DNA of 37,247 nucleotides. It comes from a virus. This document shows positions 15,444-22,597 of this stretch, one piece after another. The position numbers were made by a program, and so were the translations under genes. The notes beneath the pieces were generated by a model. That model made no database searches, was not told the DNA's origin, and saw nothing but the letters and a program-made list of their open reading frames with translations. The stretch lies in IMG/VR virus record IMGVR_UViG_3300049856_000063, positions 1 through 37,247 of that record. One strand, 5' to 3'. How positions within the stretch are numbered: the first letter of the stretch is position 1; each line of letters begins with the position of its first letter.

Positions 15444-16679
15444 TTAATTTCCGCCGGAAAGCCTACCGGTAGCTGTACCTACAGCTTTTAATGTAAGGTG
15501 GTAGCTACCGTCCTTCTCGGACAGTTCAAGTAAACTCTTTAGCTGCCTTTCGACAAGACCTTTTTTCTTATAATTAATCAATAGTTTACCCCCCTCTCCA
15601 TAGGTCTCTAAATGCGCCGCTTTGAATGAGGGCTTAGGGGTAAAGTCCACCTGTTCCCCCCGCTTAATCTTGTCTTTATGCGCCTTACCTGGCTCGGTCC
15701 AAAAGGTGGGTTTAATCCCCAGAATCCCGACAAATAGCCGGGTTAATTGGGCAGTAGACCCGACATTAAACCCCCATTCTTTGCGGGTTAGATATGCGTC
15801 CTTGCCTTTTTGGGTCTTATATCCCGCTAACCCCACCGCCTGATTATCTGTTTCAATTTGAGCTATCTCCGTCTTAAACCTAGTCAAAAAGGTCTCCCGT
15901 ATCTCATTAATCTCAATTTGTATCTCGGTTAAAGCCGCCTTAACCGCCTCTCTATTTACCCTAATCCCACGAGAGCGGGCGTCTGCTACTCCTCTAGCTA
16001 CGGGCACGTAAAGGTTATGGTCTAGGCGGTAGTCGTACCCTATCCTATCAAAGTACTCAGTAGTAAACGTGAAAAGCTTAAGGGTCGTTACCGCGTCGGC
16101 GGTAGCGTACTCCTTTAGCTCCGTAGGTGTCAATAAATGAAGGTTACTACCCTCCATACCCGCCTTGACGGCCTTCCCGTCCGAACCAGTACGGGAACGG
16201 ATAAGCGAGTAAAATTTGGCTTTATGGTCTCGGTATTCAGGCAAAATACGACCGGCAGAGTTAACAAGGCTAAAGCCCGAGTAATACGTTTCCGTTGTCG
16301 TTTCGTCCAGTACTTCGTATTCATTAGGTATCTCCCGGTCATAGGTTTGGAATTTGTTACCTCCGTTATCGTAGACTTGCGCTAACCTGGCCGTGTCCCA
16401 TAGGAAGTCTAGCTCGTACCCGGGGAATCGGTGTTTAGTCACCCCGTATTCAAAAGAGAGGTTATGGCACACCTTAGGAATACCCTTTGAACGTGCCAAA
16501 AACCCCCCTATCTCGTCTTCGCTTTCGAAGTAAGAAGTGCGTATAGTCCCATCCTTACCGTACCAAGCTACGGCCAAACTGATAGCCCTAAAGTCGTCAC
16601 GGTAGTATTCGTGGGACGGTGTGCCGTCGGTTAGGGCCGTCTCAAAGTCGGCGGCCAGTAAGGTAGGGACATAACTCAT
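15444..16679 (-). CDS. Family A DNA polymerase, N-terminal (exonuclease/thumb) part of a split gene
   Basis: A 411-residue part. The 3-prime to 5-prime exonuclease domain shows motif I AADFET (D11, E13), motif II HNLSFEYG (N73, F76, E77 where Asp is usual) and motif III Y191-x3-D195. LDFLWDTARLA is the usual strand between II and III. The thumb follows, and the protein ends in TATGRLSGGN then TAA, exactly within the conserved segment that precedes motif A. The upstream 98-aa gene overlaps its start (ATGA) and supplies its AAAGGGGGT ribosome site. The Asp-to-Glu change in motif II could weaken proofreading; this is inference. Confidence 0.93.
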   Translation of the reverse strand: MSYVPTLLAADFETALTDGTPSHEYYRDDFRAISLAVAWYGKDGTIRTSYFESEDEIGGFLARSKGIPKVCHNLSFEYGVTKHRFPGYELDFLWDTARLAQVYDNGGNKFQTYDREIPNEYEVLDETTTETYYSGFSLVNSAGRILPEYRDHKAKFYSLIRSRTGSDGKAVKAGMEGSNLHLLTPTELKEYATADAVTTLKLFTFTTEYFDRIGYDYRLDHNLYVPVARGVADARSRGIRVNREAVKAALTEIQIEINEIRETFLTRFKTEIAQIETDNQAVGLAGYKTQKGKDAYLTRKEWGFNVGSTAQLTRLFVGILGIKPTFWTEPGKAHKDKIKRGEQVDFTPKPSFKAAHLETYGEGGKLLINYKKKGLVERQLKSLLELSEKDGSYHLTLKAVGTATGRLSGGN

Positions 16680-16705
16680 TTCTTACCCCCTTTAGCTTTA
16701 AACTC
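16676..16705 (-). repeat. Duplicated EFKAKGGKK gene-end cassette (copy after the 98-aa gene)
   Basis: Thirty bases encode EFKAKGGKK plus TGA, and match 16969-16998 except at four third-codon positions. The GGG GGT AAG part is also the ribosome site of the next gene (polymerase N-part), and the AAATGA junction overlaps stop and start in both copies. Confidence 0.9.
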
Positions 16706-16972
16706 GGGTATAGACAATAATTGTAGATCTTTAATAATGTAAACTTGCAAATTTAACGTCCCAGATATTGGAAAGGGATACGTAACTTGTCCATCTGGCT
16801 CTACACAGGTTAAAACATGATATAGTCGTAAATGTGATGGTATCTCATAGGCACCCCAGTTGGCTTTATGCATGATGTCTTTTAATTCGTCATACCACTC
16901 TTGCCAATTTTTTAAAGTTTCCGACCAATTGTCCCACTCTTTTTGACTAATCTCATAAGGCCCGTAAATCAT
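16676..16972 (-). CDS. Tryptophan-rich 98-residue protein inserted between ATPase and polymerase
   Basis: It reads MIYGPYEISQKEWDNWSETL, then KNWQEWYDELKDIMHKANWG, with five Trp in the first 40 residues, followed by a predicted beta part (GTLNLQVYIIKDLQLLSIP). The last nine residues, EFKAKGGKK, are identical to those of the upstream ATPase. Both ends overlap neighbours by four bases (ATGA). Base composition is more AT-rich than the flanking genes. I do not recognise the family. It looks like a small cargo gene placed between two replication genes while keeping the translation coupling to the polymerase. Confidence 0.8.
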   Translation of the reverse strand: MIYGPYEISQKEWDNWSETLKNWQEWYDELKDIMHKANWGAYEIPSHLRLYHVLTCVEPDGQVTYPFPISGTLNLQVYIIKDLQLLSIPEFKAKGGKK

Positions 16973-16998
16973 TTTTTGCCCCCTTTGGCTTTAAATTC
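16969..16998 (-). repeat. Duplicated EFKAKGGKK gene-end cassette (copy after the ATPase)
   Basis: This is the second copy of the 30-base end cassette. GGG GGC AAA AAA TGA contains the ribosome site and start overlap of the 98-aa gene. The amino acids are identical to the copy at 16676-16705, with four synonymous differences. Confidence 0.9.
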
Positions 16999-17799
16999 TG
17001 CTAGTTTCTTTAAGTCCGCTGGTATTGAACTAGGTAATTTATCCAACGTAATACCTGACACCCGAGGCGAAAAGTTTAACAGTTTCTTAATGGTACCGTT
17101 AGCTTCCTTGGAGACCTTTGATACGGTCCCATTAAACTGAAGGCGGTGGCTGATCTTTTCATCCTTAACCATCTTACCGACTAATAGAACATCCCCAAAC
17201 TGCTGCAGGATACCCTCAGCTACCATATACCCACCAAGTCTAGGCGCTGCCTCAGAGACTGCCCCCTCCTCATCTAGCCCTTTGGTATCAATTAGGCAGG
17301 TCATGGCTACATGAATACCGTGCTTATTGAGCGCCTTAAGGGCGTGAATTACGTCACGAAACATACCATTGGTAGCGCCGGTTTCAGCAAAAGTGTTATG
17401 CTTACCCTTGTCAGTAAGGCAAGCAGACGCCCAACGCTCAGTCTTTTGAATCAGGACCTCCAACTCAGTAGCTCCGTCTACCGCGACGGCACCAAAACCC
17501 TTAGCCTTAATCCCTTCAGCATCCTTTAGGATGGTGACTAAGCGGCTAAATGCGGCGTCAGGCTTAAGGTCCTGTCCTCCTTGTTTATCCCAACAAATAC
17601 CAACAACTTCCCCGCCTAGGGACTGAGCGGCTGCCACACCGTGGTCCTCCCCGGAGCCGTACAGATACAAGGTCTTAACTCCAAAGGTTCCCAATATGGA
17701 GGACTTACCCCCACCGGAAGACCCTAGGATTGCTGCACATAGCTTGTCGTTTTTAGCTTCTGATTGACTCTCTGCAATGGCCTCGTCGAAATTAAACAT
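16969..17799 (-). CDS. Sak4-like RecA-type ATPase (recombination/replication)
   Basis: A 276-residue ATP-binding protein. Walker A is GSSGGGKS (residues 26-33) and Walker B is FGAVAVDGAT (D108). The layout (LYLYGSGEDHG after the first helix, HVAMTCLIDT in the middle, a region ending in VLLVGKMVKD) matches the short phage RecA-like family represented by Sak4, a single-strand annealing partner that works with SSB. Neighbours are a phosphoesterase, helicase and polymerase, consistent with recombination-dependent replication. AAAGGAG precedes the start by six bases. Confidence 0.85.
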   Translation of the reverse strand: MFNFDEAIAESQSEAKNDKLCAAILGSSGGGKSSILGTFGVKTLYLYGSGEDHGVAAAQSLGGEVVGICWDKQGGQDLKPDAAFSRLVTILKDAEGIKAKGFGAVAVDGATELEVLIQKTERWASACLTDKGKHNTFAETGATNGMFRDVIHALKALNKHGIHVAMTCLIDTKGLDEEGAVSEAAPRLGGYMVAEGILQQFGDVLLVGKMVKDEKISHRLQFNGTVSKVSKEANGTIKKLLNFSPRVSGITLDKLPSSIPADLKKLAEFKAKGGKK

Positions 17800-17851
17800 A
17801 GTAAACTCCTTTCACGGTTATAAACACTTGTCGGACTATCCGACCTAAAAC

Positions 17852-18562
17852 TTAAGGGACGTACCCGGTCCAACGGCTTTTATTATTTAAAACCATAGGT
17901 AATAGATGTGGTAACCCGTCGATTATAATCCCATGCCCAAGGACCGGCCTTTGGAGGTTGTTTTTTCCATATGCAAAAGCCAGGGAATGAGTGTCAATGG
18001 AGCAACCCACCTGCATACCCCACAGAAGGTTATTGGGGTTACCGATATATCCCACCTTAAACGTGTTGTGATAGTGGCCCTGTACCGCGTTCATTCCACG
18101 AAGCTGAACCAGTTTCATTACGTCGGCGCAAAGGCCATGGTGAAAGTAAATTTGAGCCCCTTTTGTTGGTTGCAGGATTAAGTCCATGTGCCAATTCCAG
18201 CCTTTAGGTGCTTTTAGTACGTCCCTGTACGGCTTAAGGTGCTTCAAAGACAGCCCCGCAGACTTCGCCTTACGTATTGCCAAGGACCCATGGTTTGACT
18301 CAAGGACGTCAGCGACGGGAAACAACTTATAGATCGGCTTAAGTTGTATAACCGCCTGGTCTAACTCGTCTCCGGCTCCAGGTAAATCGGGATCGGTCTC
18401 GTGATAGGACTCGGCATGTCCGTCTCGCTCGTCTCCTGTTAATACAACGCGAGTGGGTTTGTATTTCTTTGCTACCGCGGCTAAAAATGCGGCTGTATCT
18501 TGGTGCATATAGGGGGCATGTAGATCGCTAATAACTAAAATCCTATCGTTTTTCTTACTCAC
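17852..18562 (-). CDS. Calcineurin-like metallophosphoesterase
   Basis: A 236-residue protein with the metal-binding motifs of the family in order: ISDLHAP (D-x-H), LTGDERDG, ESNHGS (NH motif), FHHG and GHYHN. The chosen start is GTG at 18562, because it overlaps the helicase stop (GTGA) and has GGAGGG seven bases upstream; an ATG at 18577 lies inside the helicase gene and is poorly placed. The family includes DNA exonucleases (SbcD/Mre11-like) and protein or nucleotide phosphatases. Between a helicase and a RecA-like ATPase a DNA-processing role is likely, but the substrate is not shown. A 5-bp hairpin lies downstream at 17830-17844. Confidence 0.85.
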   Translation of the reverse strand: MSKKNDRILVISDLHAPYMHQDTAAFLAAVAKKYKPTRVVLTGDERDGHAESYHETDPDLPGAGDELDQAVIQLKPIYKLFPVADVLESNHGSLAIRKAKSAGLSLKHLKPYRDVLKAPKGWNWHMDLILQPTKGAQIYFHHGLCADVMKLVQLRGMNAVQGHYHNTFKVGYIGNPNNLLWGMQVGCSIDTHSLAFAYGKNNLQRPVLGHGIIIDGLPHLLPMVLNNKSRWTGYVP

Positions 18563-20037
18563 TTTATCACCCTCCAATTAATTGCGGTAGTTACCGCTTT
18601 TGGTAAGTCTTTATTACATTCGTGGGCGTATCGGCTCCATGCCGGGTCCCCGATAATAGTTAAACATTCGTCAGTCTCACTTCTAGCCCCCCTGCCCGCT
18701 TGCTGTATGGTGGTCTCAAGCGTCTTTAGGCTGTACCACCGTTGCCCCCCTTTAAGCGCTAACCGCTTCTTTACTGCGGGGTCCCCTAGGTAGGGCTTTA
18801 AGAGCACTGGTACCAAGATAAGGCGACAATAATCCCCAGGTAAATCCACGCCTTCGCTGCAAGCACTAGCCAGAAAAATACCCCCCACCCGCTTAAATTC
18901 CTCAAGTCGCTCATGTCGAGTGTCCTTATCATGTGTAATTATTGGTAAATCGGCCAAGTATGCTGCTACCTGTTCCGCCCGTCCATATGTTAAATGGACT
19001 AATATGTTTTTATTTGGGTATTTCAATACCCATTTACGTACCCATTTAGCAATGTCCTCTGACGGCGTGTCTTTATTTACACGCTCTGCAACGGGGGCAA
19101 ACCGAATCTCCCGTTGTTTTGCGGGTATAGGGCTGTCTAAGTCAAGCTGTTCTACCTTACCAAGACACCCAAACGCCTCGATTGTATGTGGGAACATTGT
19201 AGCAGACAATATCACCAACTTCTTTGAGTCGCAAATTCGGCGTATAAGCGACGCGGGCGGGGTAATTGGACTAAAGGTAAGGGTCCGCTCTTTACGCCCT
19301 TTAAATGACGTTTCCAACTCGTATACGACAAAGTTCTCAGGCTCCGTTTGAAACGTCTCAGCCAGAATAGACAGGCTTTTAACTTCTCTGTCCAATTTCA
19401 GATACTTATCCGTATCCTCTCGGCTCGTAGCGTCACGTTCAAGGATTAGGGTGCGAATGGTCCCCTCTAACCAGGTTTCGACGTCCAAAGTGTCGAGCTG
19501 TTTAGGCCAAGGCCCATATTTTGAATATTTAAACGTCCGCGAAGCTAACCCTGTCACCATTTCCAGGAATTTGTGAACTTCGTCAATAACCATATAGTCG
19601 GACGGCCTATACCGCTTGTCTGAGTGAAGGAAAAACAGGGACAGGGGGTTAAAATACACCCCTGTCCGCTCCAAAGCGTTTTTTCGACAGGTGCGATAGA
19701 CGCACCCCTCACAGGGAGGCATGTGCATCTCTTTGACGTCTGCACATGTCAATTCGGTATGATTTTGGCAAGAGTATCTAGAGCGGCCTTTTAGGTAGTC
19801 CGCGTTGGAGTAAGTCTCAAGTACCTGGTCCATTAGGGAGTTAGTCACGACGACACATCGAGCACAAAGTTGTGTACGTAGCGTCTCTGCGATTAGACTC
19901 TTACCCGTTCCGGTTGGTGCATTAATAGCGCACACGTCGGCAATAGGCAGCGTTTTATTAAGCCAGGTTAGCGCCTCGACCTGTTGAGGTCTTAGGGGGC
20001 GACCCGAACTATCAGCTTTTTGTACGTCTAGCAGCAC
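18559..20037 (-). CDS. DinG/XPD-like superfamily 2 DNA helicase with Fe-S cysteines
   Basis: A 492-residue helicase. Walker A is PTGTGKSL (residues 41-48), motif II is MVIDEVHKF (D152, E153, H155), and motif VI is QQAGRGAR near residue 460. Between motifs Ia and II lie C90, C98, C109, C112 and C117, spaced like the 4Fe-4S domain of XPD and DinG. SATMFP near residue 280 is motif III-like. The start is GTG at 20037 with AGGAGGT upstream, overlapping the HNH-like gene by 26 bases. It is probably the replicative or recombination helicase, as no DnaB-type helicase is present. Confidence 0.9.
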   Translation of the reverse strand: MLLDVQKADSSGRPLRPQQVEALTWLNKTLPIADVCAINAPTGTGKSLIAETLRTQLCARCVVVTNSLMDQVLETYSNADYLKGRSRYSCQNHTELTCADVKEMHMPPCEGCVYRTCRKNALERTGVYFNPLSLFFLHSDKRYRPSDYMVIDEVHKFLEMVTGLASRTFKYSKYGPWPKQLDTLDVETWLEGTIRTLILERDATSREDTDKYLKLDREVKSLSILAETFQTEPENFVVYELETSFKGRKERTLTFSPITPPASLIRRICDSKKLVILSATMFPHTIEAFGCLGKVEQLDLDSPIPAKQREIRFAPVAERVNKDTPSEDIAKWVRKWVLKYPNKNILVHLTYGRAEQVAAYLADLPIITHDKDTRHERLEEFKRVGGIFLASACSEGVDLPGDYCRLILVPVLLKPYLGDPAVKKRLALKGGQRWYSLKTLETTIQQAGRGARSETDECLTIIGDPAWSRYAHECNKDLPKAVTTAINWRVIK

Positions 20038-20401
20038 GTAACCTCCTATCTATAGTGTCTTTAATCTCTTTGCAACAATCCTTGCCAAACGCCTTCGTAT
20101 TTCCTGGGTCGCGCATTGCCTCCCATAAAGCCTCGGCAGTATTTAAGTCTTTTAGTGCTAATGATTCAACGTGTTCCACATAAAGTTTAGATTTGTTAGT
20201 GTACCGTTTACCGCAATTCTGACAAGTGTAGTCTGCCCCGTCAATAATTGCCTTCCACTCTTTAGACCACTGCCACCCTTGCCGTATCGCGCGTTTGACT
20301 AAACCCCAGGTCCTACTGTCGCCCCTAAGGCTTGTGGGTGCTTCCTGTATCCTTGTTTTACGGCTTCTAGTACTTCCGCTTCGCTTTTTGGTTCCGGCCA
20401 T
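20012..20401 (-). CDS. HNH-like nuclease with altered second half
   Basis: A 129-residue protein. The N-terminus is basic and disordered (MAGTKKRSGSTRSRKTRIQE). Residues 58-75 (YTCQNCGKRYTNKSKLYVEH) match the first zinc knuckle and strand of an HNH fold. The second knuckle reads FGKDCCKEIKD where KDCHK would be usual, so the last His is replaced by Cys. It overlaps the primase C-terminus by 103 bases in another frame. It may be a DNA nuclease or a structural zinc protein that has lost activity. A weak GAGG site lies about ten bases upstream of the chosen ATG. Confidence 0.7.
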   Translation of the reverse strand: MAGTKKRSGSTRSRKTRIQEAPTSLRGDSRTWGLVKRAIRQGWQWSKEWKAIIDGADYTCQNCGKRYTNKSKLYVEHVESLALKDLNTAEALWEAMRDPGNTKAFGKDCCKEIKDTIDRRLRAARRTKS

Positions 20402-21117
20402 TTTGAGTTTACCTCACAAAGTAGTTCATAAACCGTTGTTGGGGACATCCCCGCAGACGCTAAAGCCTCTGCACAAGACCATAGTTTCATATGCCTGTTA
20501 CCGGGGGTAGGGGGGTCAGATATTAACCCTAGGACCTGTAAGAGTCCCCTTTCTAGCCCTATAACCGGCTCAAAGTTAAAAGCCAGTGTTGCAGGGGCAG
20601 GGGACAGGTCTAAACTAATAGGTTCCCCCGCCTCCTCTGCTATTAAGCGTTTAGGCCGCCCCGTCTTTGGGTGAATCCTGCCGGGTAACGACAGTATTCT
20701 ACCATGCTGGTAAAGTGACAAGTCGCACACAAAGCCTTGGGTCATTACCCACCTCTTTTGACAGTAGGGTAGGTGTTGGGCGTAGGCGGGGACCTGCTTT
20801 ACATGAATGTGGCCTCCTTTAGAGCCTGAATCCCACAAAGAGTGCGCTATCCCCTGGTCCGTTAACAGGGCGCTAACCATCGCAGCGTCCTCTAGCCCTG
20901 TATCAAAGTCCATGTAGAGGGTATCGGCAAACACCGCAAACCTACTAAAGCCTGAGCTATTACCCGAGTCTTTAATGGTTTGGGCGTCCTCCTTGGAAAA
21001 ACCGTAAATAGAGGAGTACCCTGGGTCTGGGGCAAGTAGTAACTGTTTAATATACTTAGCTGGCATCATATTACCCTTTCGGTGATTAAACTTAGCGCAC
21101 CACTCAAACCAGTACAT
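20299..21117 (-). CDS. AEP-superfamily DNA primase with PriCT-like C-terminus
   Basis: A 272-residue primase that makes primers for the polymerase. The catalytic pair is LYMDFDTG (D70, D72), followed by DSGSKGGHIHV (the G-rich H motif, H103), CDLSLYQHGR (D132, R140) and LPGRIHPKTGRPK. These match archaeo-eukaryotic primases. Residues 225-265 (WSCAEALASAGMSPTTVYEL, then KWPEPKSEAEVLEAVKQGYRK) resemble the PriCT domain. The start at 21117 has GGGGGG six bases upstream; an internal ATG pair at residues 17-18 has AAAGGG and is possible. A 26-bp palindrome lies between this gene and the SSB candidate. Confidence 0.9.
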   Translation of the reverse strand: MYWFEWCAKFNHRKGNMMPAKYIKQLLLAPDPGYSSIYGFSKEDAQTIKDSGNSSGFSRFAVFADTLYMDFDTGLEDAAMVSALLTDQGIAHSLWDSGSKGGHIHVKQVPAYAQHLPYCQKRWVMTQGFVCDLSLYQHGRILSLPGRIHPKTGRPKRLIAEEAGEPISLDLSPAPATLAFNFEPVIGLERGLLQVLGLISDPPTPGNRHMKLWSCAEALASAGMSPTTVYELLCEVNSKWPEPKSEAEVLEAVKQGYRKHPQALGATVGPGV

Positions 21118-21132
21118 AGGTACCCCCCATAG

Positions 21133-21158
21133 AATATGGAGTATATATACTCCATATT
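21133..21158. repeat. Perfect 26-bp palindrome between SSB and primase genes
   Basis: AATATGGAGTATA (21133-21145) is followed directly by its reverse complement (21146-21158). The gap between the two leftward genes is only 44 bases, so the palindrome fills most of it. On RNA it forms a tight hairpin just after the SSB stop. It is AT-rich in the centre (TATATA), which suits a protein operator, a cruciform, an origin element or an RNase processing site; no T-run follows it for termination. Confidence 0.9.
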
Positions 21159-21161
21159 ATT

Positions 21162-21812
21162 TCAATCCCAACTATCTTCGGCTTCTACCTTCTTTTCAAC
21201 TTTTGCTTTACCTGGGGTATATTTCAACACCGTAATAAAGGAGGTCTTAATCTTTTTGGATTCGGCAGTAGAGGCCGCAGACTTGCGGTCGGGAAGGACG
21301 TACAACTCTCCCTCGTCGTCAAGCAAGTCCTTACCGTTAGCCTGTACAATCTTAAATCCGTCCTCGCACTTCTCGATGCGGGCACCTTCGTACCCCAAGT
21401 CGGCATTTATTGCCTTTCCTTTGAGTCCTTTGTCTGGGTCTGCAAAGACCTTAGGTACTACTTTTTCAAGATTGTCGATTGTTACCGGGTTACCCGTAGC
21501 GGCCATAAACTCACTAAACTTACGAAATACCGCATAGGTCTTCTTTTCGCCGTAGGTGATCCGCTCCGTAGGAACCTGAATGAACACGTTAAGCTTACGG
21601 TTGTCCACTGCGGTTAATTCGACTTTAAGGTTTTGCCAGGTTGGGTCTCCTGCACATGCGGAACTACTATCCTTAAGGTGCCATTCTGCCTTAGTAATTG
21701 CCAAGTCGTAGTTACCTGGCTCGAAGTTGCTAAACTGGTTCTCCAGTTTGGTTTGCAACTCCTCCTGAGACTTGACTTCGAAGTTAGACTTTTTAAGTTT
21801 GAAACTAATCAT
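21162..21812 (-). CDS. Single-stranded DNA-binding protein candidate
   Basis: A 216-residue protein. Residues 30-110 show a beta-rich pattern (GNYDLAITKAEWHLKDSSSA, then NLKVELTAVDNRKLNVFIQV), followed by an FRKFSEFMAATG helix. The C-terminus is Lys-rich then acidic and aromatic (KKVEAEDSWD), as in bacterial and phage SSBs, where it recruits partners. The position in the cluster (next to nuclease, primase and recombinase) supports an SSB role. I cannot name an exact family; a DUF669-like helper protein is an alternative. Confidence 0.7.
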   Translation of the reverse strand: MISFKLKKSNFEVKSQEELQTKLENQFSNFEPGNYDLAITKAEWHLKDSSSACAGDPTWQNLKVELTAVDNRKLNVFIQVPTERITYGEKKTYAVFRKFSEFMAATGNPVTIDNLEKVVPKVFADPDKGLKGKAINADLGYEGARIEKCEDGFKIVQANGKDLLDDEGELYVLPDRKSAASTAESKKIKTSFITVLKYTPGKAKVEKKVEAEDSWD

Positions 21813-22597
21813 GCTTTACCCTTTCGTGCTTTCGTTATCTTAGCTGGCCGGACAACCACTGCCTCGGCCTTGCTCTTACACTCACTTACAAACTGATCAT
21901 ATGATGTAACCGTACCTTTGTCAACACTATCGCACACTGAGCTATAAGGACAGTATCGGCACGGTGACGCCCAAACTTGATCTAAATTTACAGGTCGAGG
22001 CCCATCTATACGTTTTTCCAGGATTGTTTCTGTAACAGTGGTTACCCACCTTAAGTAGCCTTGTAGCGTGTAGCTTGTATGTACCCCGTCTACGATAAGG
22101 GCGCCGTCTTTGTCTACCCCTACGCTGAACGTTCTCATTTTAGTACACCCTAGCTCCTCGTTTATTATTTGATACCGCCCAACGTGTAGGAAACCGTCTG
22201 TGGCTTTGAGGGCGACAAAGTAGGCCGACATTTGGGCTAAGTGGTTTACCTTCACTTTCCCTAGGTCGATAACATCCCGGGCCGTAGATGCCGAAAAGGT
22301 CGATTTACACTCATGCACTGTGGTGGGGCCGTCCGTTATAAAGTCTATACGCCCCGATACGGTGGCAACCCCAAGTTCCTGTTTAAAACTCACCTCTTTT
22401 TGTCGGGTTTGTGGTAAGGCGGTATCAATTAAGTCTTCGAACAGTGCCCCGATCTCTTGACTTCTAGGGTCTATTGAACTAGACCTAACTCCCGCATTTT
22501 GGAGCATGACAACTTTAGGACATGCCGATTCATATTGAGTGAACACGGTGCCGTTGTTATCTGCAAATCCCGCAGATGAGGGGTAAATCTTAATCAT
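21809..22597 (-). CDS. Cas4/RecB-like PD-(D/E)xK nuclease with Fe-S cysteines
   Basis: A 262-residue nuclease. The catalytic core is SGRIDFI (D85), then VHECKS (E96, K98), followed by QMSAYF. Four cysteines in the AddB/Cas4 pattern (C26 near the N-terminus and C213, C216 and C222 in CRYCPYSSVC) should hold a 4Fe-4S cluster. In phages this type of protein works as a 5-prime to 3-prime exonuclease in recombination, fitting the SSB and Sak4-like ATPase nearby. It overlaps the genes on both sides by four bases (ATGA). Confidence 0.9.
   Translation of the reverse strand: MIKIYPSSAGFADNNGTVFTQYESACPKVVMLQNAGVRSSSIDPRSQEIGALFEDLIDTALPQTRQKEVSFKQELGVATVSGRIDFITDGPTTVHECKSTFSASTARDVIDLGKVKVNHLAQMSAYFVALKATDGFLHVGRYQIINEELGCTKMRTFSVGVDKDGALIVDGVHTSYTLQGYLRWVTTVTETILEKRIDGPRPVNLDQVWASPCRYCPYSSVCDSVDKGTVTSYDQFVSECKSKAEAVVVRPAKITKARKGKA

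Noticed and set aside
17830-17844. Hairpin GTCGG/CCGAC between ATPase and phosphoesterase genes as a terminator
   Set aside because: Stem of only five pairs and no T-run in the leftward direction, inside one operon.
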